A stretch of 18,822 bases of DNA, from contig CABUSL010000028.1 in the NCBI GenBank assembly GCA_902494295.1, positions 1 through 18,822 on the forward strand, in the 5' to 3' direction. Shown one piece after another: positions 6,421-12,447 of this stretch (positions within the stretch are counted from its first letter, which is position 1; each line of letters opens with the position of its first letter). Both the position numbers and the translations under genes were made by a program. The notes below the pieces were generated by a model. That model was not told the origin of the DNA. It saw only the letters and a list, made by a program, of their open reading frames with translations, and ran no database searches. This DNA is from an uncultured Collinsella sp. (GTDB taxonomy: Bacteria; Actinomycetota; Coriobacteriia; Coriobacteriales; Coriobacteriaceae).

Positions 6421-9237
6421 TTATGCCTCACCTCCTTTGGAGTGCTTGCCGAGCGGGGCGTTCTTTTCATTCATCACAAACGTGTCATCCCCGTTCTCGG
6501 GCACATGGGCCGCATCGCGATGACCACATTGGTTGACAGCCTGAGTCTTGGGTTCAGACCCCCGCTCGCTCGCATTCAAGCCGAACATGCGACGAGCGGC
6601 CGGAATGGCGGCCGTGTGCTCGCGCATCTCGCGGCGCAGGTCCTCATCCGAAAGCGCCGAGATGCGCATCTGGGTGTTGAGGCTCGAGCGGATGTACTCG
6701 ATATTGATAAGCCAGCCGCAGATGGCAATAACCGAGATGATCCAAATGACAAGCAGGATGATCTTGCCGTTATTGTCGATATCGAGAACCGTCGACAGGA
6801 CAAAGAGCAGGACCTGAACGCCCACCACGGCGGCAAAACCGCCCTTGATGTAGTACGGGTAGCGATGTTCAAAGGCGACCGCATGATCGAGCAGTTCGCG
6901 ACGGTACGAATCGGAATCGAGCATGACACGCATGGCCGTGCGCAGCGAGTAGCGCTGGCGCGGCAGGTCGTTGGACTCGCAGATCATCATACCCGTCGTG
7001 GAAAGCTGTTTATCAAAGAGCAGGTTAAGGTTGAGCAGCAGCGGACGCAGCTGCAGACCGATAAAGAGCGCCACGATCAAGAACACGCCCAGAATGCACA
7101 GGTTAAACAGGTAGTTAAACGAGTACATGCCGCCGACCGTCTCGCGCAGCAAATTGATGCCGTAGGTAAAGGGCAGCAGCGGGTGCAGCCACTGGTAGAA
7201 GCCGGGCATCATCTCGATGGGATACATGCCCGACGAACCCGGAATCTGCACGATGACGAGAATGACGCCGATTGCCTTGCCGATGTGCTTAAACGTAGTG
7301 GACAGCGCATAGATGATATTGACGTAGGTGAACGAGATGGCGATGCCGCCCAGCACGAACAGCAGCGGGTTGATGCACTGCACGCCAATCACCAGATCGC
7401 CTACCGTAACGATGGTGGCCTGGAGCGCGCCCAGGATCACCAGGAGCATCCAACGGCCGAAGTAGCCCTGGCGCGCCGTAAAGCTGCCAATGCCCTCGCG
7501 ATCGACCTCGAGCTTGTAGATGGCGATGAGTACGTAACCGCCCACCCAAAGCGCCAGGTTGGTGTAGAAGGGAGCGATGCCCGAGCCAAAGCTCTTGACC
7601 GGATAGATCGACTTGGACGTCAGCTCGACCGGAGAGGCCATGAAATCTGCCACGTCATTGACATCGACGCCCATAAGGTCGGCGAGCTCGCCCATAGACT
7701 CAGAGGTCTGCAGCGCCGCGATGTCATTGGCTGCGGTCGCAAGCTTGTCCTGGACCTTGGCAAGCGAGGAATCGGTCTGGGACAGCGTGGTCTTGGCCTG
7801 GCCGAGCGTAGCGTTAAGCTGCGAAAGCGTACCGCGCGCACTTGCAATAGTAGGCGTGAGGCCAGACACGATTCCCGTCAGATCACCCGAGACGGCGGCA
7901 AATGAATCAAGCGCGCTCGAGGCCTTCGGCAGCGCGTTTTGACCCAGGTCCGTCTGGGCCTGGCCAAGGTTGGTCGCACCGGTCTGGATTGCGTTATTGA
8001 TAGCGTCGCTGGCGCCCGAGACAGCCGCGGCGTCATTCGCCATGGCGCTCGACTGCGCAGACAGACCGTCCTTGATGCTCTGAAGCTTTTCATTCTGCTC
8101 GCGGAGCAAATCGATGGTCGATACAATGCGCGCGTCAATTTCCTTGGAACCTGTCGACGTGTCATTAACGAGAATTTCCAAGTGCCCGATAACGGCCTTA
8201 TTGTGGTCGATCGTCGCTTGGAGAGACTCAAGCGAGTTGTCGATGCGGGTGGTCGTAGATGTGACCGCGCCCGTCAGCTTGCCAATCGCAGCGTTCGCGG
8301 AGGCTGACGTCTTGGTGAGCGCAAGGCTGCCTTCCGAGAGTGCCTTGGAGAGCGAGGCGACAGAGTTGCCCGCCGTAGCGCGCGCCTCGCCCAGCAGGTC
8401 ATTGCCCTGAGCGATTGCCTGCGTTAGAGAGGGCGTCTGACCCTGCAGGCCCGCCAACGCGGCATCAGCCGAGGCGATAGCGCCACTCGTCTTATCGATG
8501 GCGGCATTCATGTCGCCAATCGAATCGCGCACCTCACCCAAGGTACCGGATGCCTCTGATACCGAACCAGCCAACGAATTCTGAGTCTGGGTTGCCTTGT
8601 CCTTTAAATCGACCCCGGCATCCTTGGCGATGCTGGCAACGGTCTCGCCCACTGTGGAGACAAATTCCGAGTTGATCTGCTCCTCGATGGTGCTTGCACC
8701 GGTGTCGGTAACCTTGGGCGCAATAGCACTCTTCTTCTCATTGACGTAGTACGTAAGCTTGGGCTGATGGTAGTTGCCGTCGAGCATCGAGACCAGGTTA
8801 TCCGAGAAGTTCTTAGGGATTACGATGGCCGCATAGTACTCACCGCTCTCGACGCCCTCCTTGGCGTCGGCCGCCGAATCGACGAAGGTCCAGCCCAGCT
8901 GATCGTTCTCCTTGAGCTGATCGACGACCTGGTCGCCCGCGTTGAGCTCGCCCACCAAGTCGTTTTGGGTGCCCCGATCGTTGTTGGCGATGGCAATCTT
9001 GATACCCTGGGTGTTTCCGTACGGATCCCAGTTAGCCACGATGTTGTACCAGGCATACAGCGAGGGAATGACGCACACGCCCAAAGTAACCACCAGGGCG
9101 ACGGGGTTCACGAGCAATCGCTTGATGTCGCGCTTAAAGATCGCAAAGGAGACCTTTGCGTTGGATAGTTTGCTGCCGAGACTCACGCTTGGACCATCCA
9201 TCCTGTCGTTGAATCGAATCGTACTATCGACAACCAT
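6421..9237 (-). CDS. YhgE/Pip family membrane protein, long paralogue with C-terminal extension
   Basis: A second YhgE/Pip protein, about 938 residues. It has the same plan as its neighbour: first helix (about 43-63), NWDPYGNT signature near 68-75, KIAIANNDRG, a long Ala/Ser/Thr-rich stalk to about residue 530, then PVELTSKSIYPVKSFGSGIAPFY and a multi-helix membrane domain to about 745. Unlike the neighbour it continues for about 185 residues, with two more membrane helices near 798-818 and 825-845 and a charged tail. The start is uncertain: the frame opens at a TTG (9270), with ATGs at 9237 and 9198. None has a good ribosome site; 9237 is a compromise. Function is inferred from family only (envelope export or type VII-like secretion); the short paralogue directly downstream suggests a heteromeric partner. 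Confidence 0.88.
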   Translation of the reverse strand: MVVDSTIRFNDRMDGPSVSLGSKLSNAKVSFAIFKRDIKRLLVNPVALVVTLGVCVIPSLYAWYNIVANWDPYGNTQGIKIAIANNDRGTQNDLVGELNAGDQVVDQLKENDQLGWTFVDSAADAKEGVESGEYYAAIVIPKNFSDNLVSMLDGNYHQPKLTYYVNEKKSAIAPKVTDTGASTIEEQINSEFVSTVGETVASIAKDAGVDLKDKATQTQNSLAGSVSEASGTLGEVRDSIGDMNAAIDKTSGAIASADAALAGLQGQTPSLTQAIAQGNDLLGEARATAGNSVASLSKALSEGSLALTKTSASANAAIGKLTGAVTSTTTRIDNSLESLQATIDHNKAVIGHLEILVNDTSTGSKEIDARIVSTIDLLREQNEKLQSIKDGLSAQSSAMANDAAAVSGASDAINNAIQTGATNLGQAQTDLGQNALPKASSALDSFAAVSGDLTGIVSGLTPTIASARGTLSQLNATLGQAKTTLSQTDSSLAKVQDKLATAANDIAALQTSESMGELADLMGVDVNDVADFMASPVELTSKSIYPVKSFGSGIAPFYTNLALWVGGYVLIAIYKLEVDREGIGSFTARQGYFGRWMLLVILGALQATIVTVGDLVIGVQCINPLLFVLGGIAISFTYVNIIYALSTTFKHIGKAIGVILVIVQIPGSSGMYPIEMMPGFYQWLHPLLPFTYGINLLRETVGGMYSFNYLFNLCILGVFLIVALFIGLQLRPLLLNLNLLFDKQLSTTGMMICESNDLPRQRYSLRTAMRVMLDSDSYRRELLDHAVAFEHRYPYYIKGGFAAVVGVQVLLFVLSTVLDIDNNGKIILLVIWIISVIAICGWLINIEYIRSSLNTQMRISALSDEDLRREMREHTAAIPAARRMFGLNASERGSEPKTQAVNQCGHRDAAHVPENGDDTFVMNEKNAPLGKHSKGGEA

Positions 9238-9317
9238 TGTACGGAGGCGCTTTAGTGCCTCACGGCACAATGGTGCTGAGTTTTGCGGGTAGCAATATAC
9301 TACGAAGATGAGTTAGC

Positions 9318-9356
9318 GTACAGATGTACAGTATCCTAAATTTCAGCAGGTCACAA
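9318..9356 (-). promoter_or_regulatory. Candidate promoter with operator for the YhgE/Pip pair
   Basis: On the minus strand TTGTGA (9351-9356, 4/6 match to -35) and TACTGT (9328-9333, a weak -10) are 17 bases apart. Overlapping the downstream edge of the -10 is the inverted repeat GTACA-GA-TGTAC (9318-9329), a layout typical of a repressor operator. YhgE/Pip genes often sit beside TetR regulators, but none is visible in the window. Confidence 0.3.
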
Positions 9357-9387
9357 AACCACAACCCGCACAAATTAGCAATTCAAA

Positions 9388-9443
9388 TAGTCATCGGGGA
9401 CGTTCTTAAATGACTAGTCAAACAAGAACGTCCCCAATGACTA
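9388..9443. repeat. 20-bp inverted repeat of GGGAC type (REPIN-like)
   Basis: TAGTCATCGGGGACGTTCTT (9388-9407) is the reverse complement of 9424-9443 with one mismatch (a G-T wobble on the minus strand). The 16-base spacer contains the palindrome TGACTAGTCA (9411-9420). The layout of two inverted short repeats around a small spacer resembles a REPIN, and the GGGACGTTCTT core resembles the GGGACGTTCCTT repeat near 11895. Movement by a REP-associated transposase is inference; no such gene lies here. Confidence 0.7.
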
Positions 9444-9460
9444 CTTAGGACCACGGCAAC

Positions 9461-9596
9461 GTCGATGTTTTGGCAATGCCAGCGAGCGGGCGCCAGAGCG
9501 AACAAATTGGCATGAAAAGAGGACGGCATAGACCTTCTGGTCATGCCGTCCTCTTTGAATGACAAGTTGTCGCTCTGGCGCCCGCGCAGCGTCGAC
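9461..9596. repeat. Folded intergenic element B
   Basis: The counterpart of the element at 4067-4201. P1: GTCGATGTT 9461-9469 with AGCGTCGAC 9588-9596. Conserved strand GGCAATGCCAGCGA (9472-9485), 13 of 14 identical to the other copy. P2: a perfect 15-bp stem, 9486-9500 with 9571-9585. P3: ACAAATTG 9502-9509 with CAAGTTGT 9563-9570 (one mismatch), plus CAT with ATG. P4: 14 bp (9516-9529 with 9543-9556), bulged A at 9530, GACC, loop TTCT, GGTC. It lies between the YhgE promoter region and the 3' end of htpG. On the minus strand P4 is followed by a short T run (CTCTTTTCAT), so it may also terminate htpG transcripts. Confidence 0.78.
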
Positions 9597-9673
9597 TGGT
9601 CCGCCGTTCGTTAGAACGGCGGAACTGAGGGCAGCGTCGAGCTGTTACGCGGTTTGGTAAAACCGCGTAACTA
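9586..9673. repeat. Two tandem GCAGCGTCGA-hairpin units
   Basis: Two consecutive units with the same plan. Unit 1: GCAGCGTCGA (9586-9595), then TCCGCCGTTC (9600-9609), loop GTTA, GAACGGCGGA (9614-9623), ACT. Unit 2: GCAGCGTCGA (9631-9640), then GTTACGCGGTTT (9644-9655), loop GGTA, AAACCGCGTAAC (9660-9671), TA. Unit 2 equals the copy at 4191-4233 with one change. The stems of the two units differ in sequence but keep full pairing. The htpG stop codon is at 9679-9681, six bases away. Confidence 0.8.
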
Positions 9674-9678
9674 CCTAA

Positions 9679-11703
9679 CTACATCAAGTTGCAGACAGCT
9701 GCTGCGAAGGCCACGGGGTCCTCGGGGAGGATGCCCTCGACCAGCAGAGCCTGGTCATAGAGCAGCCCGGAGTACTGCTTGATCTTGTCGGCGTCGCCTG
9801 CCTTCTGGGCAGCGACAAGCTTGTCAAAGACCGGGTGCTTGGCGTTGAGCTCGAGCACGCGCTGGCTCTTGGGCATGCCGTCGGGCGCGCCCTCGGGTCC
9901 CTTCTGGAGCACCTTCTCCATCTCGAGCGAAAGCGGGCCCTCGGTGGTGATGCAAGCGGGGGCATCGGTCAGGCGCGCGGAGACGGCAACTTTCTCGACC
10001 TTGTCACCGAGCGCCTCCTTCATAGCGCTAAAGAGGTCCTCGTTTTCCTTGGTGGCGTCCTCGGCCTCCTTCTTCTCGTCCTCGGTCGCCAGGTCAAGAT
10101 CACCGGTCGCGACGTTCTTGAGCTCCAGATGACGATCCTCGACCTCGGGCTCGGCACCATCGGCCACAGCCTTCTCGGCAGCCTCGCGGGCAGCATCGTC
10201 CTCGTAGATCTTGGGCATATCGGCGGCAACGTACTCACGCATGGCCTGGAAGGTGAACTCATCCACATCCTGCGTCAGCAGCAGCACGTCATAGCCGCGG
10301 TCGAGCACGCCCTTCACCACGGGCATCTTAGCCAAGCGCTCACGCGAGTCGCCGGCGGCGTAGTAGATGGCCTTCTGATCCTCGGGCATGCCCTTGGCAT
10401 ACTCGGCCAGGGTAATCATCTTCTGCTCCTTGGCAGACCAGAACAGCAGCAGATCGGCGAGTTCATCGGCCTTCATGCCGTAGCTCGAGTAGATGCCGTA
10501 CTTAAGACCGCGGCCAAAGTTCTCAAAGAACTTCTCGTAGACCTCGCGGTCATTGTCGCGCATATCCTCAAGATCGGCGGTAATCTTCTTTTCCACGCGC
10601 TTGGCGATGGCCTTGAGCTGACGGTTCTGCTGCAGCGTCTCACGCGAGATGTTGAGCGACACGTCAGCGGAATCCACGACGCCGCGGACAAAGTTGTAGT
10701 AGTCGGGCAGCAGGTCGTCGCACTTCTCCATAATCAGCACGTTGGAGCTGTAGAGCGCCAGGCCCTTCTCGTAATCCTTGCTGTACAGATCGAACGGGGC
10801 GCGGCCCGGCACAAACAGCAGGGCGTCGTACTCGAGCGTACCCTCGGCATGGAAGCTGATAGTGCGTGCCGGATCGTCAAAGTCGTGGAACGTGGACTTG
10901 TAGAACTCGTCGTAGTCCTTCTGCTCGACATCGGAGCTGCGCTTTTTCCAGATCGGTGTCATGGAATTGACGGTTTCGAGCTCCTGGTAGTCCTCGTACT
11001 CGGGCTTGTAATCGTCGCCAGCATCCTCGGGCTTGGGCTTCTGGCGGCTCTTGGACACCATCATCTGGATCGGGTAGCGCACATAGTTGCTGTACTGCTG
11101 AATCAGGCTCTTGAGGCCCCACTCGGTCAGGAAGCGATCGTAGGTCTCGGCCTCGCCGTCGGCATCGAGCTTCTCGTTCTCGCGCAGCGTCAGGATGACA
11201 TCGGTACCGTGCTCGGCACGCTCGCCGTCCTCGATGGTGTAGCCCTCAAGACCGTCGGATTCCCACACATGGGCGACATCCTCGCCGTAGGCGCGGCTGA
11301 CGACCTTCACATGGCTGGCGACCATAAAAGCCGAGTAGAAGCCCACGCCAAACTGGCCGATAATGTCGACATCCGAACCCTGCTGCTCGGCGTTCTCGGT
11401 CTTAAACTCCTCGGAGCCGGAATGAGCGATGGTGCCCAGATTGCGCTCGAGCTCCTCGGCGGTCATGCCAATGCCGTTATCCGAAATCGTGATGGTGCGG
11501 GCGTCCTTATCAAAGGAGACGCGAATGGCCAGGTCGCCCTGGTCGATCTTAACGCTCGGGTCCTGCAGGCTCTTAAAGTTGAGCTTGTCGACGGCGTCGC
11601 TCGCGTTGGAGATAAGCTCGCGCAGGAAGATTTCCTTATTGGTGTAGATGGAGTTGATCATGAGGTCGAGCAGTTTTTTGCTCTCGGTCTTAAATTGACG
11701 CAT
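9679..11703 (-). CDS. htpG: Molecular chaperone HtpG (bacterial Hsp90)
   Basis: An ATP-dependent cytoplasmic chaperone dimer that remodels client proteins together with DnaK. 674 residues, slightly longer than the ~625 of E. coli. The GHKL ATPase motifs are intact: RELISNASDAVDK (28-40, with E29 and N33), DNGIGM (75-80) and GQFGVGFYSAF (116-126). The middle domain has IWKKRSSDVEQKDYDEFYK and the conserved NISRETLQQNR with its ATP-contacting arginine. The charged stretch KPKPEDAGDDYKPEYEDYQE is an insertion before the middle domain, and an acidic Glu/Ala segment precedes the C-terminal dimerisation domain. The ATG has AAAGGA upstream. The leader contains a terminator-like hairpin, and the 3' flank carries two hairpin repeats. 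No HspR, HrcA or CIRCE-type site was recognised. Confidence 0.98.
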   Translation of the reverse strand: MRQFKTESKKLLDLMINSIYTNKEIFLRELISNASDAVDKLNFKSLQDPSVKIDQGDLAIRVSFDKDARTITISDNGIGMTAEELERNLGTIAHSGSEEFKTENAEQQGSDVDIIGQFGVGFYSAFMVASHVKVVSRAYGEDVAHVWESDGLEGYTIEDGERAEHGTDVILTLRENEKLDADGEAETYDRFLTEWGLKSLIQQYSNYVRYPIQMMVSKSRQKPKPEDAGDDYKPEYEDYQELETVNSMTPIWKKRSSDVEQKDYDEFYKSTFHDFDDPARTISFHAEGTLEYDALLFVPGRAPFDLYSKDYEKGLALYSSNVLIMEKCDDLLPDYYNFVRGVVDSADVSLNISRETLQQNRQLKAIAKRVEKKITADLEDMRDNDREVYEKFFENFGRGLKYGIYSSYGMKADELADLLLFWSAKEQKMITLAEYAKGMPEDQKAIYYAAGDSRERLAKMPVVKGVLDRGYDVLLLTQDVDEFTFQAMREYVAADMPKIYEDDAAREAAEKAVADGAEPEVEDRHLELKNVATGDLDLATEDEKKEAEDATKENEDLFSAMKEALGDKVEKVAVSARLTDAPACITTEGPLSLEMEKVLQKGPEGAPDGMPKSQRVLELNAKHPVFDKLVAAQKAGDADKIKQYSGLLYDQALLVEGILPEDPVAFAAAVCNLM

Positions 11704-11733
11704 GTGCAGTCCTTTCGCGCTACCCCCGCCCGC

Positions 11734-11758
11734 AAAAACGGCCCGGTCGCCCGAGCCG
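11734..11758 (-). terminator. Terminator-like hairpin in the htpG leader
   Basis: On the minus strand CGGCTCGG, loop GCGA (a GNRA tetraloop), CCGGGCCG form an 8-bp stem with one wobble (11739-11746 with 11751-11758), directly followed by TTTTT (11734-11738). It stands 30 bases before the htpG ATG and downstream of the best -10 candidate (TATAAA, 11790-11795). It could end the upstream cpsB/acetyltransferase transcript, or act as an attenuator that htpG transcription must pass. Confidence 0.65.
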
Positions 11759-11789
11759 CATCGCAGACCTGCTATGTTCAGACTTAGAT

Positions 11790-11818
11790 TTTATAACCCA
11801 TTAGCGCGCATATATACA
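11790..11818 (-). promoter_or_regulatory. Candidate htpG promoter
   Basis: On the minus strand TATAAA at 11790-11795 is preceded 17 bases upstream by TGTATA, a weak -35 (3/6). It is the only AT-rich promoter-like stretch between the acetyltransferase and htpG, and would start RNA about 80 bases before the htpG ATG, upstream of the terminator-like hairpin. Confidence 0.4.
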
Positions 11819-11840
11819 TACGGAATCGAAAAACTGTATG

Positions 11841-11854
11841 TCAGAGCGCTCTGA
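11841..11854. promoter_or_regulatory. 14-bp perfect palindrome upstream of htpG
   Basis: TCAGAGCGCTCTGA reads the same on both strands and lies about 45 bases upstream of the candidate htpG -10 box. It may be a dimeric-repressor operator or part of the repeat cluster next to the acetyltransferase. It does not match the CIRCE or HAIR heat-shock operators. Confidence 0.4.
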
Positions 11855-11867
11855 TGCGCCAATTGCC

Positions 11868-11906
11868 AAGGAGTGTCCCAAACTGCCGGCAGGAAAGGAA
11901 CGTCCC
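11868..11906. repeat. GGGAC-type repeat pair overlapping the acetyltransferase stop
   Basis: Two direct copies, AAGGAGTGTCCC (11868-11879) and AAGGAACGTCCC (11895-11906), 10 of 12 identical, flank the palindrome CTGCCGGCAG (11883-11892). The last base of the second copy is the first plus-strand base of the CTA that encodes the TAG stop of the acetyltransferase. The form suggests a REP-type extragenic repeat. Confidence 0.65.
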
Positions 11907-12406
11907 TATCTGCCATCTACGCGCTTGGCCATCCAAGCATGGGGCTGGCCCTCGTCTTCGTAGTCCACCGGGGCAATCTGCGTGTAGCCCGCCTTGGCAT
12001 AGAGCGGCAGCACGTATTCCTGAGCATGCAGCTTAATGAGCTTGGCGCCGGCATCACGCGCGCACGTATCACTGGCCTCGACAATCTTGCTCGCCAAACC
12101 GCGACGGCGCATGCTCGGCAGCACGGCCACGCGCCCCATAATGTAGGTCTCCCCCGCCGCGACGCCTTCGTCCAAGTCGCACGCCGGCGACACCGGAGCC
12201 TCTGCATCAGCCGCGCGCTCAAGCTCTTCGGGAAACACGCGCGAGCAACCGGCGAGCTCGCCGTCTACATAGAGCGTCACATGAATGCAGTCAGAAGCCT
12301 CATCGATCTGGTCGAACTCATTCTCGTAGCCCTGCTCGTCCATAAAAACGACGCGGCGCACCAACGCCGCGTCATCAAAGCATCCCGTCTTAAGTTGGAT
12401 ATCCAT
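11906..12406 (-). CDS. GNAT family N-acetyltransferase (ElaA/YjcF-like)
   Basis: A 166-residue cytoplasmic acetyltransferase that would use acetyl-CoA. Seen: an N-terminal R-x-x-V-F-M-x-E-Q-G-x-E block (RRVVFMDEQGYENEFDQID), the GNAT core strand YIMGRVAVLPSMRRRGLASKIVEA with the acetyl-CoA-binding RRRGLA loop, the LHAQEYVLPLYAKAGY helix-strand of motif B, and a C-terminal DEGQPHAWM typical of the ElaA/YjcF group. A longer frame reaches an ATG at 12424, but the ATG at 12406 (MDIQLK) has AAAGG at proper spacing, so it was chosen. It follows cpsB after 39 bases and may be cotranscribed. Both ends touch GGGAC-type repeats, and its stop codon overlaps one, suggesting it is an inserted cassette. 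Substrate unknown. Confidence 0.88.
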   Translation of the reverse strand: MDIQLKTGCFDDAALVRRVVFMDEQGYENEFDQIDEASDCIHVTLYVDGELAGCSRVFPEELERAADAEAPVSPACDLDEGVAAGETYIMGRVAVLPSMRRRGLASKIVEASDTCARDAGAKLIKLHAQEYVLPLYAKAGYTQIAPVDYEDEGQPHAWMAKRVDGR

Positions 12407-12435
12407 GGCTGCCCTTTCATTCAATGCGAACGTTA

Positions 12436-12447
12436 GGGACAGATTTT
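12436..12447. repeat. Single GGGAC-type motif at the cpsB stop
   Basis: GGGACAGATTTT on the plus strand overlaps the TAA stop codon of cpsB (12446-12448) and points opposite to the repeat copy at 11895-11906, so the two bracket the acetyltransferase gene. The match to the other copies is limited to GGGAC plus a T-rich end, so membership of the same family is uncertain. Confidence 0.35.

Noticed and set aside
4723..7905. A 1060-codon open frame on the plus strand opposite the YhgE pair
   Set aside because: The translation is Arg/His/Asp/Gly-rich without domain or membrane pattern, as expected opposite a GC-rich Ala/Ser-coding stalk. The minus-strand proteins have clear family motifs and good ribosome sites.
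9388..9673. CRISPR array
   Set aside because: Repeats are few, differ in stem sequence and have no regular spacers; no cas genes are present.
9644..9681. Integron attC-like reading of the GTTACGC hairpins and the ACCTAAC near 9679
   Set aside because: The hairpin arms do not fit the GTTRRRY/RYYYAAC core pairs, there is no integrase, and the neighbouring genes are housekeeping genes rather than cassettes.
9835..11787. A 650-codon open frame on the plus strand opposite htpG
   Set aside because: It mirrors the htpG codon pattern, has no recognisable motif, and htpG is certain.
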